A stretch of 64,000 nucleotides of DNA from Hoyosella subflava DQS3-9A1 (GCF_000214175.1 NC_015564.1:2728001-2792000); one strand, 5' to 3'; shown: positions 24,839-33,437, counted from the stretch's first letter. Notes: generated from the sequence alone by a model not told the origin. Translations and numbers: made by a program.

Positions 24839-25504
24839 ATGTCCGGCCACGCGCACAAAGAATCGTCCAATTCGGGCGTAGTTCTGACAGGAACAGGGGT
24901 CCTTTTCCTTTTTCTGCTACTCCGACTGCTTGCCGTGAGTGGTTACGACTGGCACATAGCGTTCGCAGTCATCCACACCGTCGATCTCAATGAGGGTTTC
25001 GCCATCCTCATCGGCACACTAATGGCGGAGCCCACGTTCACCGGAATTGCGCTCGCCGTGCTCCTCCCCCTCGCGCTCTTGCGTCTGCTCTGGCCGATGG
25101 CGGGACACAACCGCGTCAGCGGACTGGTCCTCCTCGCTGTCCTAGTGACCGCATTCGTATCTCTGATCGCGACGCACCACCTATGGTGGCTCGTGGCAGT
25201 CGCAATTGCCATCGGCTTTGTGGTGGCGCTCCTGGAACTGATGCGCCACCATGATCGCCTCCACGAAGCGGGGGTCTTCCTACTCCACCGGATCGGTCTG
25301 GTAACAGGCGCTTTCCTGCTCGCGTTAGCAGCGCTCGTCACCACGCCGTGGGTGCCGCTCGAAGAAATCACGCTTACCGATGAGACAATCCGCGGCTACG
25401 TCATGGAAACCAGTCCCGGATTCCTCAAGATCCTCACCGAGGCCGACAGGGAGTTCCTGATCATCCCTAGCGGCGAAGTCGAGGCACGCGCAGAGGTGGA
25501 CTGA
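24839..25504 (+). CDS. multi-pass membrane protein of unknown function
   Basis: A 221-residue protein with about five membrane segments (near residues 17-35, 55-75, 95-115, 117-135 and 150-172) and a hydrophilic C-terminal ~45 residues that begins WVPLEEITLTD and ends acidic. An His-rich cytoplasmic or loop part (LMRHHDRLHEAG) is notable. No family recognised. ATG start; follows the helical protein gene and converges on the quinone oxidoreductase gene. Confidence 0.65.
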   Translation: MSGHAHKESSNSGVVLTGTGVLFLFLLLRLLAVSGYDWHIAFAVIHTVDLNEGFAILIGTLMAEPTFTGIALAVLLPLALLRLLWPMAGHNRVSGLVLLAVLVTAFVSLIATHHLWWLVAVAIAIGFVVALLELMRHHDRLHEAGVFLLHRIGLVTGAFLLALAALVTTPWVPLEEITLTDETIRGYVMETSPGFLKILTEADREFLIIPSGEVEARAEVD

Positions 25505-25519
25505 GCAGTCTCCGGCTCA

Positions 25520-26494
25520 TTACTGGTCAAGCACGAGTACAACGTTCCCCTTCTTTCGGCGGGTCGCGACGTACCGGTGCGCTTCAACGATGTCCGCGAA
25601 CGCGTAAGTGCGGTCTATAACTGGCGTGTACACGCCCTCTTCTGCAAGTCGGACAAGCTGCTGCACATCATCCAGACGGCCCAGCGCTACACCCCCGATC
25701 ACCTTTTGCCTCCGTAACAGCGAGGAGAACGGTGCTTTGAGAAGTTCAGCAAGGGGTGCACTGACCAGCAACAGCCGCCCATTTTCCGTAAGCGCTCTCT
25801 TGCTGAGCGCGAACCGTGCCGTGTCGGCCACGTCGATAATGACGTCATACGTCTGGCCCGAGTGCACGAAGTCTTCCCTCGTGTAGTCGACGACGTGGGT
25901 GGCGCCCAGAGACCGCACGAGCTCGATGTTCGCTGTGCTGCAGACACCAGTTACCTCTGCGCCGAGATGGTGCGCAAGCTGAACACACGCGGTGCCAACT
26001 GCTCCGGATGCACCGTTGACCAGCACTCTTTCCCCGGCTTTGAGCTTCGCCTTCCGAAGGAAATGCAATGCCGTGGTGCCACCGAAGCACAGCGCGGCGG
26101 ATTGCTCGTACGTCAGGTTCTGAGGTTTGCGGACAACGATCCCGCTTTCCGGTACGCACCGGTATTCGGCGTGACAGCCCAGCCCCGCGTCCGTGAAGGC
26201 GACCACCGCGTCACCGACTGCGAAGGAACGAACATCTTTGCCCACGGAGGCGACATCACCAGCAAGCTCGGACCCCAGAATGGGCTTTCGTGGTGTGGAA
26301 ACACCGAACACGATTCGCGACATAAGCCTGAACCCCGCTGGGGTGTCGAGAGTCCGGACGCGATAGTCCCCCGCAGTCACAGTTGTCGAATACACCTTCA
26401 CCAGGATTTCGTCGTCCCTGGGCGTGGGCTTGTCCACATCCGTTATGCGCATGACTTCGGGCGGGCCATAACGATCGTAAACGGCAGCCTTCAT
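25520..26494 (-). CDS. zinc-independent NAD(P)H quinone oxidoreductase-like (MDR superfamily)
   Basis: A 324-residue medium-chain dehydrogenase/reductase: N-terminal GroES-like part (MKAAVYDRYGPPEVM, LVKVYSTTVTAGDYRVR, PILGSELAGDV), then the cofactor fold VLVNGASGAVGTACVQLA. Structural-zinc Cys residues are absent, as in quinone oxidoreductase relatives. Start at ATG 26492-26494, with AAGGAG 8 nt upstream. It is divergent from a TetR gene; two matching palindromes lie between them, so it is very probably the repressor's main target. Possible role: NADPH-dependent reduction of quinones or enones. Confidence 0.88.
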   Translation of the reverse strand: MKAAVYDRYGPPEVMRITDVDKPTPRDDEILVKVYSTTVTAGDYRVRTLDTPAGFRLMSRIVFGVSTPRKPILGSELAGDVASVGKDVRSFAVGDAVVAFTDAGLGCHAEYRCVPESGIVVRKPQNLTYEQSAALCFGGTTALHFLRKAKLKAGERVLVNGASGAVGTACVQLAHHLGAEVTGVCSTANIELVRSLGATHVVDYTREDFVHSGQTYDVIIDVADTARFALSKRALTENGRLLLVSAPLAELLKAPFSSLLRRQKVIGGVALGRLDDVQQLVRLAEEGVYTPVIDRTYAFADIVEAHRYVATRRKKGNVVLVLDQ

Positions 26495-26532
26495 CGGCGA
26501 CACTCCTTGTGACTTGGGCCGAGATTGCGACG

Positions 26533-26569
26533 CCTTACTTTGTAAGGCCGGTAGTCTTACAGTGTAAGG
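26533..26569. promoter_or_regulatory. paired TetR operators between quinone oxidoreductase and TetR genes
   Basis: CCTTAC-TTT-GTAAGG (26533-26547) is a perfect palindrome. TCTTAC-AGT-GTAAGG (26555-26569) repeats it with one outer mismatch. Their centres are 22 bp apart, about two helical turns, so two dimers could bind one face and control both divergent promoters. Confidence 0.75.
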
Positions 26570-26621
26570 TCATTGGTCAGTAGCCACAAGTGGAGCCACA
26601 TCTTCTATGGAAGGAGCGTGC

Positions 26622-27299
26622 ATGTCTCCGCGTAGAAGTTCCGCACCGGCTAGGCGCACGCGGCTTTCTAGGGACCGCATAGTGGAAGCTGCTGTGGCAC
26701 TTGCCGACGAAGACGGCGCAGCATCGTTCAGTATGCGAAAACTTGCGGAACGCCTACAGGTAGAAGCGATGTCGCTCTATCACCACTTCGCAGGTAAAGA
26801 CCAGATACTCGACGGCATGGTCGATGCCGTGTTCAGCGAAATGGAGGTGCCCTTCGGGCCCGACTGGAAGGCAGCGATGCGTGAGCGTGCCCTCACTGCA
26901 CGCGCGGTGATGACACGTCATCCGTGGGCGGTTGGTCTCGTTGACTCGCGGAGCAACCCCGGGCACGCGACATTGCGCCACCACGAGGCGGTGGTTCGGT
27001 GCCTGAGGTCCGCGGGGTTTTCTGTGCAGCTGGCGGCGCACGCTTTCGCGCTGATGGATAGCTACATTTACGGTTTCGTTCTGCAAGAGCAGAATCTGCC
27101 ACTTCAGGGTGCTGAAGGTTTCGAGGAGGTCGCCGGGAACCTTCTGGCACAGATGCCGGCCGAGGAGTTCCCGTACCTCACCGAGATGGCGGTAGAGCAT
27201 GTGATGCAGCCCGGGTACTCGTTCGGGAAGGAGTTCACCTTCGGTTTAGAGCTGATCCTCGACGGACTCGAACGGGAGCTCGCGAAAGAACTATTATAA
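26622..27299 (+). CDS. TetR family transcriptional regulator
   Basis: A 225-residue repressor. The N-terminal helix-turn-helix is ASFSMRKLAERLQVEAMSLYHHFAGKDQIL; the C-terminal ligand domain resembles the TetR_C type, with MDSYIYGFVLQEQNLP. Start at ATG 26622 because the ribosome site GGAAGGAG lies just upstream, inside a longer frame from 26607. Divergent from the quinone oxidoreductase gene, with two shared operators; autoregulation plus control of the reductase is expected. The ligand is unknown. Confidence 0.9.
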   Translation: MSPRRSSAPARRTRLSRDRIVEAAVALADEDGAASFSMRKLAERLQVEAMSLYHHFAGKDQILDGMVDAVFSEMEVPFGPDWKAAMRERALTARAVMTRHPWAVGLVDSRSNPGHATLRHHEAVVRCLRSAGFSVQLAAHAFALMDSYIYGFVLQEQNLPLQGAEGFEEVAGNLLAQMPAEEFPYLTEMAVEHVMQPGYSFGKEFTFGLELILDGLERELAKELL

Positions 27300-27301
27300 T
27301 C

Positions 27302-27329
27302 TGTCACATTTCATAGGGCTTCCGGCGAC
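27302..27329 (+). promoter_or_regulatory. candidate ECF41 promoter
   Basis: TGTCACA (27302-27308), then 17 nt, then CGAC (27326-27329). The known ECF41 consensus is TGTCACA with a CGTC -10 about 16 nt away, so the -35 is exact and the -10 differs by one base. It precedes the operon that itself encodes an ECF41 sigma factor. Transcription starting about 8 nt beyond would coincide with ATG 27338, giving a leaderless mRNA. Confidence 0.65.
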
Positions 27330-27337
27330 GTATGGGC

Positions 27338-28495
27338 ATGAAAACACACAACATAGTCGTCCTCGGTGCTGGTTACGCAGGTGTTATGGCCGCGAACCAG
27401 CTCGCGGCAGGTCACAACGTCACCCTCATCAACGCCCGGCCATACTTCGTTGAACGCATCCGGCTGCATCAGTTCGTTGTTGGTGGGCATCCCGCTCAGG
27501 TGCCGCTCGCTGAGGTCCTGAATCCCGACGTCCAGGTGATCGTCGCACAGGCGCAGCGAATCGACGCTGGCGCGCGCCACATCCTCCTCGACAACGCACC
27601 GGCAGTGGCTTACGACTACCTCGTGTATGCCGTGGGCAGCCGAGCCGAGCTGCCCACTCTGCCTGGCAGCGAATTCGCGTACAGTCTCGCCGACTGGGAA
27701 TCCGCGCAACGGCTGCGTGACGCGCTCAAGTGCGCACCGCAAACCGTAACGGTGGTCGGTGGCGGACTCACCGGCATCGAAACAGCCGCTGAGCTCGCGG
27801 AAGCCAGGCCGGAATCACACGTCAGCCTTGTCACCGCTTCCGTTGTAGCTCCTGGATTCTCACCACGCGGCCGCCGCGCCGTTCTCCGAGCCCTGACCAG
27901 GCTCGGTGTCAGCGTGTACGAAAATTCCCGTGTGCGACGGATCGAGCAGACCAAAGTGGTCACAGACCGTGAAACCGTGCCCAGCGACGTCACGATCGTC
28001 GCGACGGGACTGCGCGCAGGGTCTCTCGCTGCGGAAAGCGGGCTCACCACCGACATGCTCGGTCGCCTCGTCACCGACCATGCTCTCCGCTCGTCTGATC
28101 CTCGCATCATCGCTGCGGGAGATGCCGCCGGTCCCCCAGCCGACGTGGCGCATCACATTCGCATGAGCTGCGCTGCCGCACTCCCACTCGGGGCACTTGC
28201 AGCGAGAACCGTCAACGACCTCGCGGCTGGAAACGAACCTGGACCGGTCTCATCCGGATTCGTAATCCAGTGCCTGAGCCTGGGCCGCCGGCGTGGTGTT
28301 GTACAGCACGTCGCACCGGACGACCAGCCGCGCGACCTCGCAATCGCAGGACGAACGGGGGCATTCGTGAAAGAACAGATCTGCCGCGGCACACTGAGGT
28401 GGCTGGCGCGAGAAATCCAGAAACCTGGCTCATACAAATGGCCTGAGGGGCCGCGGGCGACAGCAGAGATTTCACGGAAGGTGCATGCCGGATGA
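27338..28495 (+). CDS. FAD-dependent NAD(P)H oxidoreductase (NDH-2-like)
   Basis: A 385-residue flavoprotein: FAD fold IVVLGAGYAGVMAANQLA near the start, second dinucleotide fold VTVVGGGLTGIETAAELAE at about 145, and the FAD-contacting IIAAGDAAGP near 265. It belongs with the pyridine nucleotide-disulfide/NADH dehydrogenase II group. ATG 27338 is preferred over 27332 because the likely transcript begins there. It overlaps the sigma gene by ATGA. ECF41 factors are typically linked to an oxidoreductase, carboxymuconolactone decarboxylase or epimerase gene that they control, which fits. Confidence 0.85.
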   Translation: MKTHNIVVLGAGYAGVMAANQLAAGHNVTLINARPYFVERIRLHQFVVGGHPAQVPLAEVLNPDVQVIVAQAQRIDAGARHILLDNAPAVAYDYLVYAVGSRAELPTLPGSEFAYSLADWESAQRLRDALKCAPQTVTVVGGGLTGIETAAELAEARPESHVSLVTASVVAPGFSPRGRRAVLRALTRLGVSVYENSRVRRIEQTKVVTDRETVPSDVTIVATGLRAGSLAAESGLTTDMLGRLVTDHALRSSDPRIIAAGDAAGPPADVAHHIRMSCAAALPLGALAARTVNDLAAGNEPGPVSSGFVIQCLSLGRRRGVVQHVAPDDQPRDLAIAGRTGAFVKEQICRGTLRWLAREIQKPGSYKWPEGPRATAEISRKVHAG

Positions 28496-29370
28496 GACAT
28501 GCGGAGCACTTCGAGCAGCATCGGAGCTTGCTGTTCACGATTGCCTACGAGATCCTCGGAACCGCAGCTGACGCGGAAGACGCCGTGCAAGACTCGTACC
28601 CTTCGTGGGCGTCCGTGAATCTGAGCGAGGTGCGTGACCCACGCGCATTCCTCGTCCGCATCGTGACCCGGCGCGCGCTCGATGTGCTCCGCACCCAGCA
28701 GCGGCGCCGTGAGAGTTACGTGGGCCCATGGCTGCCCGAACCAATCGCGACAGATGGGGACGCGGATGCGGAACTCGTGGAATACGTGTCCATGGCCATG
28801 CTGCTGGTACTCGAAACTCTTAGCCCCGTCGAACGCGCGGTATTCGTCCTGCGGGAAGTCTTCGACTTTCCCTACGACGACATCGCGAATGTCGTCGGCA
28901 AAAGCACAGCCGCGGTGCGGCAGATCGCACACCGCGCTCGCGAACATGTGCAGGCGCGACGGCAGCGCTTCACCTCGGACACACAGCGCGCCACCGAAGT
29001 CACTGGGGCATTCCTGCTCGCCGCGCATCAGGGAGATATCGCCGCACTTGTCGACATGCTCGCACCCGATGTAGTCGCCATTTCTGATGGGGGTGGAGTC
29101 GTCTCCGCCGCACGGCGGCCCGTGCATGGAGCCGATCGAGTTGCTCGGTTCCTCGCGGGACTCACCAGCAAGGCGAACCGGGCGCCAGCCGAGGTCACCA
29201 TGGATTTCGCAAGTTGCAACGGACTCCCCGCTCTACTGGTGCGCGAAGACGGACGCCTCAGCCTGGTGTTGCTTGTGGAGGTTGCGGAAGGCGTTATCCA
29301 CACCCTGTATCTGCTGCGGAACCCGGAAAAGCTCCACCGGTTCGGCCACACACCGCAGATCGCACGGTGA
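28492..29370 (+). CDS. sigJ: ECF41-type RNA polymerase sigma factor (SigJ-like)
   Basis: A 292-residue sigma factor with a fused NTF2/SnoaL-like C-terminal domain that regulates its own activity in place of an anti-sigma. Region 2 spans about 1-70; the linker contains WLPEP (80-84), a hallmark of ECF41; region 4 is LSPVERAVFVLREVFDFPYDDIANVVGKSTAAVRQIAHRA-like at about 107-145. The C-domain has DGGG (about 199-202) and NPEKL (277-281) close to the signature NPDKL. Translation is coupled to the upstream oxidoreductase by ATGA. Its promoter lies at 27302. Confidence 0.9.
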   Translation: MRHAEHFEQHRSLLFTIAYEILGTAADAEDAVQDSYPSWASVNLSEVRDPRAFLVRIVTRRALDVLRTQQRRRESYVGPWLPEPIATDGDADAELVEYVSMAMLLVLETLSPVERAVFVLREVFDFPYDDIANVVGKSTAAVRQIAHRAREHVQARRQRFTSDTQRATEVTGAFLLAAHQGDIAALVDMLAPDVVAISDGGGVVSAARRPVHGADRVARFLAGLTSKANRAPAEVTMDFASCNGLPALLVREDGRLSLVLLVEVAEGVIHTLYLLRNPEKLHRFGHTPQIAR

Positions 29371-29429
29371 GAAATAGCACCGTAGGCGCGCCCGAATCGC
29401 AGTGGGCGCATAGTCGCGGCAATGGTGGA

Positions 29430-30131
29430 ATGCTTGTTCGTGTGAAGAATCCTGACGTTGCACCTGTTTACCGCTCGGTTATGCGCATTGCCTCTCCTGT
29501 GGTGAAGCACTGGGGCCGACTTGAAGTCGTCGGCGAGGAGCACCTGCCGCTTGACGGACCGGTTCTGCTCATCGGCAACCATGACAGCTATTGGGATCCA
29601 GTTGCTTTTGGGACCGGGCTGATGGGCCGTCGGCAGGTTTGCGCGCTCGCCAAGTCAACTCTGTGGAAGTACCGGCCCGTCGCCTGGGTGGTTGACCGGA
29701 TGGGACAGATCCCTATCGAACGCAACAAGGGTGATGCTGGCGCCCTGGACTCGGCGATTGCTGAGCTCAAAAACGGCGCGTGCATCGGTATTTTTCCGGA
29801 GGGGACAATCTCACGCGGCGCTCCGCTGCGTGCGCGCAGCGGTGTAGGCCGACTGGCGCAGGCAGTCCCAGAGACGAAGGTCGTGCTTGCCACAATCACC
29901 GGCAGCGTGGACATTGTCCGGTTCCCCAAGCGGCCCAAGATCCGGATCGAACTGTTCGAGCCCGAGCAGGGGCAGTTCAAGCCAGATGAGTCAGCCACCG
30001 AGTTCGCCAATCGGGTGATGGAGGACATTCGGCGCCGAGCACCATACGCCCTGCCTGGCCGGAAGCGGACCGCTGAGAAGTACCGCTCACGAATCGAAGC
30101 GGGCCTGCCACCCAAAGAAGAGAGTCACTAG
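29430..30131 (+). CDS. 1-acyl-glycerol-3-phosphate acyltransferase-like (PlsC family)
   Basis: A 233-residue acyltransferase starting at ATG 29430 (GTG 29442 is an alternative; ribosome sites are weak). Catalytic HX4D motif is NHDSYWD, motif II VVDRMGQIPIER and motif III FPEGTIS. Such enzymes add the second acyl chain to lysophosphatidate in glycerolipid synthesis or act in lipid remodelling. It lies 59 nt after the sigma factor gene and could share its transcript. The basic C-terminal tail (GRKRTAEKYRSRIEAGL) may contact membranes. Confidence 0.85.
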   Translation: MLVRVKNPDVAPVYRSVMRIASPVVKHWGRLEVVGEEHLPLDGPVLLIGNHDSYWDPVAFGTGLMGRRQVCALAKSTLWKYRPVAWVVDRMGQIPIERNKGDAGALDSAIAELKNGACIGIFPEGTISRGAPLRARSGVGRLAQAVPETKVVLATITGSVDIVRFPKRPKIRIELFEPEQGQFKPDESATEFANRVMEDIRRRAPYALPGRKRTAEKYRSRIEAGLPPKEESH

Positions 30132-30186
30132 ACCGGAAGGAAGGGCAGTGCCGCTCCGATGGCACTAGCGCGTCGCACTCGGACGC

Positions 30187-30804
30187 CTACATTTCGAGCT
30201 GCGCGACAACCAAGTAGTTGTCGCCCGTACCGGACCCGTCGAGTACGTCGCAGTTGGCGAGCACCAGCCGTCCAGCCGTGTGCTGGCGCAGATGGTGCTC
30301 GCCCAGCATGGTACCCTTCTCGATCGCGTGCACAGCCTCCACCCGGTAAGTGAGCACCGCATGGCCGAGATCGAGGATGATGCCGTCGTCGATCGAGACA
30401 TCCCGCAGGTGATGGAACGGTGCAATACGGTCGGTGTAGTTGTGTCCAACGACAACAACGGTTTCGCCGGTTTCGGCGCCGGGAAGGCCTGCCTCTGCCC
30501 AGCGGACCGGAAGTTCTGTATCAGGGTTGAGTTCCGTGCCGTCCGGGCCTCCCCGGTACACCGGGTCGGGGTAGATGTCGCTCGCGAAGTACGTTTCACC
30601 GTCCGGGCGCGCGAAGGCGATCCGTCGCGGCTCGCCAGGCTCGGCGACCGCTGCTTCGTCGTGTGGAGCCGGCTGACCGATCGGTGCCGAAACCCAGTCG
30701 TTGACGGGGTCAGTTTCCGTGTTCCGGGAACACCCGGCAGCCGATAAGGCTGAAAACGCGAGCGCCGCGGCCAGCGCTCGAATACCGTACCTGCGTTTGC
30801 GCAT
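30187..30804 (-). CDS. sortase-like lipoprotein lacking the usual catalytic Arg
   Basis: A 205-residue exported protein. A signal peptide with lipobox-like SAAGC (Cys25) suggests lipid anchoring. Residues about 60-205 match the class E/F sortase barrel: VVVVGHNYTD with His121 and RLVLANCDV with Cys185, the expected catalytic pair. The Arg that sortases need, normally about 8-13 residues after the Cys, is absent (GSGTGDNYLVVAQLEM). It may be a non-catalytic relative or use another residue. No substrate with an LPxTG-type signal is encoded nearby. ATG 30804; start of a 267-bp region shared with the permease gene. Confidence 0.65.
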   Translation of the reverse strand: MRKRRYGIRALAAALAFSALSAAGCSRNTETDPVNDWVSAPIGQPAPHDEAAVAEPGEPRRIAFARPDGETYFASDIYPDPVYRGGPDGTELNPDTELPVRWAEAGLPGAETGETVVVVGHNYTDRIAPFHHLRDVSIDDGIILDLGHAVLTYRVEAVHAIEKGTMLGEHHLRQHTAGRLVLANCDVLDGSGTGDNYLVVAQLEM

Positions 30805-30932
30805 CTCGCCCCCCCAATGAGCGCAGCAACTTCACGGGGGTTTGACCTCGGATCCCCTTCGCGTTGCAACGGACTATACGGGCCGGCTGCGCTCGTGCAG
30901 TGCCCCGAAGTGTGCCAGCTTTCTTTTTCCCT

Positions 30933-30982
30933 CTTGTGTTACCGCAGTCACATCGCTACCTTTAAATGAACGGTATTCATTT
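30933..30982 (+). promoter_or_regulatory. promoter and TetR-type operator of the permease gene
   Basis: TTGTGT (30934-30939), 17-nt spacer, TACCTT (30957-30962), then AAATGAA-CGGTA-TTCATTT (30964-30982), a palindrome with perfect 7-bp arms just after the -10. The whole block is nearly duplicated at 33376-33426. Confidence 0.75.
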
Positions 30983-31071
30983 GGTCTAGCACCGTCCCCG
31001 CCAAAGCGCGGCAAAGACGCCCCGCGTTACCGCCCGTCGGCGCCGCCGACACGTCACACTAGGAACACACC

Positions 31072-32625
31072 GTGCTCATGCAGAACCTGATACCTCCGGG
31101 CGACTCCGTCCCACATCCGAAGGGCCTCGCCACCAACAAGGTCGGGACCCTCGCTGGTGCTGTCCTCAGCACTGCCTCCGTCGCTCCCGCGTATGCACTC
31201 ACCGCCAGCATCGGGCTTATCGTCGCCGCGGTGGGTCTGAAAATGCCGGCGCTCATCATCGCCGGATTCATCCCCATGTTCCTCGCGGCCTACGCCTACC
31301 GGGAACTGAACTCCGACACCCCTGACTGCGGCGCGTCGTTCACCTGGTCGACGAAGGCGTTCGGACCCTACGTTGGCTGGATGTGCGGCTGGGGCGCAGT
31401 GATTTCGGTGATCATCGTCCTGGCGAATCTGGCGGCGATCGCGGTCGAATTCCTGTATCTCTTCCTCGGAAGACTGACGAATTCCGTGTTTTTGATGGAC
31501 CTGGCAGGAAATCGGCCGGTCAACATCGCTACCACCCTGATGTTCATCGCGATCGCAGCCTGGATCTCGAGCCGCGGCATCACGACCAGCGAACGCGTGC
31601 AGTACATCCTCGTCGGCTTCCAGATGGTGGTCCTGCTGATCTTCGCGGTCGCCGCACTGCGTCACGTGTCAGCCGGGACTGCCCCGGTGAGTCTCGATTT
31701 CAGCCTGGACTGGTTCAACCCTTTCACTGGCCTGGCTGTTGGGGCGTTCGTCATCGGCCTCATGGGTTCGGTGTTCGCATTCTGGGGCTGGGACACGGCA
31801 CTGACACTCGGTGAAGAGTCCAAGGACCCGAAGCGCACCCCCGGCCGCGCGGGCCTGCTGTGCATCCTGTCCGTCCTCGTCACATACCTCCTAGTCGCGA
31901 CTGCCGCGATGATGTTCGCCGGCGTCGGCACCACCGGCCTCGGCCTGGGTAACCCCGTCAACTCGGAAAACGTCTTCGGCGCGATTGCAGAGCCAGTGCT
32001 CGGCCATTGGGGCGGCCTCCTGCTGTTCCTCGCGATCTTTATCTCGTCGTGCGCCAGCCTGCAAGCGACCTTCCTGCCAGCCTCACGCGCCATGCTTGCA
32101 ATGGGCTCCTACCGTGCGTTTCCCGCGAAGCTCGCCACCGTGCACCCGAAGTACAAGGTTCCGTCCTTCGCCACCGCCGTTGCCGCCATCATTGCCGGGG
32201 TCTTCTACACCGTGGTCTCGACTCTCTCGGAGCGGGTGCTATTCGACATGATCGCCGCACTCGGCATCATGATCTGCTGGTACTACGGCATCACGGCGTT
32301 CGCTTGCGTCTGGTACTTCCGCAAGCAACTGTTCACCAGCGCCCGCAACATCGCGTTCAAGTTCCTATTCCCGCTAGTCGGCGGAGCCATGCTGCTGATC
32401 GTGTTCGTCATTTCCGTCATCGAAAGCTTCGACCCGGAGATCGGCAGCGGTGCCTCGATCGGCGGGATCGGCCTGGTCTTCTTCCTCGGCTTCGGGGTCC
32501 TCGCGTTCGGCGGAGTGCTCATGGTCATCATGAAGCAGCGTCACCCGGACTTCTTCCGCGGCGAGACACTTCCCAGGTCCATCGCTGCCGAGCCTGTTGC
32601 TGAGACTTCACCGATGGCCGGCTAA
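31072..32625 (+). CDS. APC-family amino acid/polyamine permease
   Basis: A 517-residue transporter with about 12 membrane helices. N-terminal KVGTLAGAVLSTASVAPAYAL is the first-helix signature of the APC superfamily, and YRELNSDTPDCGASFTW is its helix 2/3 region. GTG 31072 is chosen as AGGA lies seven nt upstream. The gene is the first transcription unit of a polyamine-type catabolic group: the same promoter-operator precedes the amine oxidase gene, so the transporter probably imports putrescine or a related diamine. Converges on the TetR gene. Confidence 0.85.
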   Translation: MLMQNLIPPGDSVPHPKGLATNKVGTLAGAVLSTASVAPAYALTASIGLIVAAVGLKMPALIIAGFIPMFLAAYAYRELNSDTPDCGASFTWSTKAFGPYVGWMCGWGAVISVIIVLANLAAIAVEFLYLFLGRLTNSVFLMDLAGNRPVNIATTLMFIAIAAWISSRGITTSERVQYILVGFQMVVLLIFAVAALRHVSAGTAPVSLDFSLDWFNPFTGLAVGAFVIGLMGSVFAFWGWDTALTLGEESKDPKRTPGRAGLLCILSVLVTYLLVATAAMMFAGVGTTGLGLGNPVNSENVFGAIAEPVLGHWGGLLLFLAIFISSCASLQATFLPASRAMLAMGSYRAFPAKLATVHPKYKVPSFATAVAAIIAGVFYTVVSTLSERVLFDMIAALGIMICWYYGITAFACVWYFRKQLFTSARNIAFKFLFPLVGGAMLLIVFVISVIESFDPEIGSGASIGGIGLVFFLGFGVLAFGGVLMVIMKQRHPDFFRGETLPRSIAAEPVAETSPMAG

Positions 32626-32645
32626 ATGCCACGACTGCCGGGCAG

Positions 32646-33335
32646 TCATTGTTGCCGGGATCGCCACACCTCTAGTCCGGCGATCAGACCCTCGAGGCCG
32701 ATTTCGAACGCGACGTCCGCTCGGCCCGAGGCGTCTTCCCGGGTACCAGCAACAACCGAAGAGAACACCGGGAACTCCGTACTGAGATCACCGATGTCAT
32801 ACATGTCTTCCGGCGCGTTGGCGTCCATTGCCGATCCCAGCACGAACGACTCAATCGACACGATCGCATGAACGATGTCACCCTCGTGCCACCCCGCCGC
32901 CAGAAAGCCCTTGGCGACGGTTTCGTACATCCGCAGAATCGCTCTCGAATTTGTCACGGGAATCACCGCGTAGATCGGGATGAGATGACCGTGCGTAGCG
33001 AACACGTCCCGGGAGGACCGGGCCCACTGACGAACCGCGTCGGCCCACGGAAGCGTCTCGAAACACCCATAGTCGATTCGCTCGATGACGTCGTCCTGCA
33101 CCAGGATCAGCAGGTCCCGCTTCGACGAAACGTGGTTGTAGAGCGCGGAAGGCGCAACACCCAAACGCTTGGCCAGCGCGCTGATTGTCAGGCCCCTATC
33201 CCCCGAAACCTCGATCACGTCGAGCGCTGCCGCAACAATCTTCTCGGGCGTCAGCACTTTCGTAGCTGGCCGTCCCGCACGTCTCCCGGAAGAGCGTCGC
33301 GACGTCCGCCCGTTGTCGCTGTCCGACGGAATCAC
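32646..33335 (-). CDS. TetR family regulator of the amine-degradation genes
   Basis: A 229-residue repressor starting at GTG 33333-33335 (the upstream extension would run antisense through the operator and into the oxidase gene). N-terminal tail SSGRRAGRPATKVL, then helix-turn-helix LTISALAKRLGVAPSALYNHVSSKRDLL. The ligand domain ends EIGLEGLIAGLEVWR. It lies between the permease and the divergent amine oxidase gene, both of which have the AATGAAC(N)nTTCATT palindrome. The site at 33409-33425 also lies upstream of this gene, so it probably autoregulates. Ligand likely the diamine or its aldehyde. Confidence 0.85.
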   Translation of the reverse strand: MIPSDSDNGRTSRRSSGRRAGRPATKVLTPEKIVAAALDVIEVSGDRGLTISALAKRLGVAPSALYNHVSSKRDLLILVQDDVIERIDYGCFETLPWADAVRQWARSSRDVFATHGHLIPIYAVIPVTNSRAILRMYETVAKGFLAAGWHEGDIVHAIVSIESFVLGSAMDANAPEDMYDIGDLSTEFPVFSSVVAGTREDASGRADVAFEIGLEGLIAGLEVWRSRQQ

Positions 33336-33375
33336 CCCCGTTTCACATAAATATGGCACTGAACACAAACTCCCC

Positions 33376-33426
33376 CTTGTATTACCACGGCCACACACGC
33401 TACCGTTTAATGAACAGCATTCATTT
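33376..33426 (+). promoter_or_regulatory. promoter and TetR-type operator of the amine oxidase/ALDH operon
   Basis: TTGTAT (33377-33382), 18-nt spacer, TACCGT (33401-33406), then AATGAA-CAGCA-TTCATT (33409-33425), perfect 6-bp arms. Nearly identical in sequence and layout to 30933-30982. Confidence 0.75.
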
Positions 33427-33437
33427 AGTGAGGAATC

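Noticed and set aside
28153-29127. 324-residue antisense frame across the oxidoreductase/sigma junction
   Set aside because: It mirrors two coupled genes with full motif support and has no family features.
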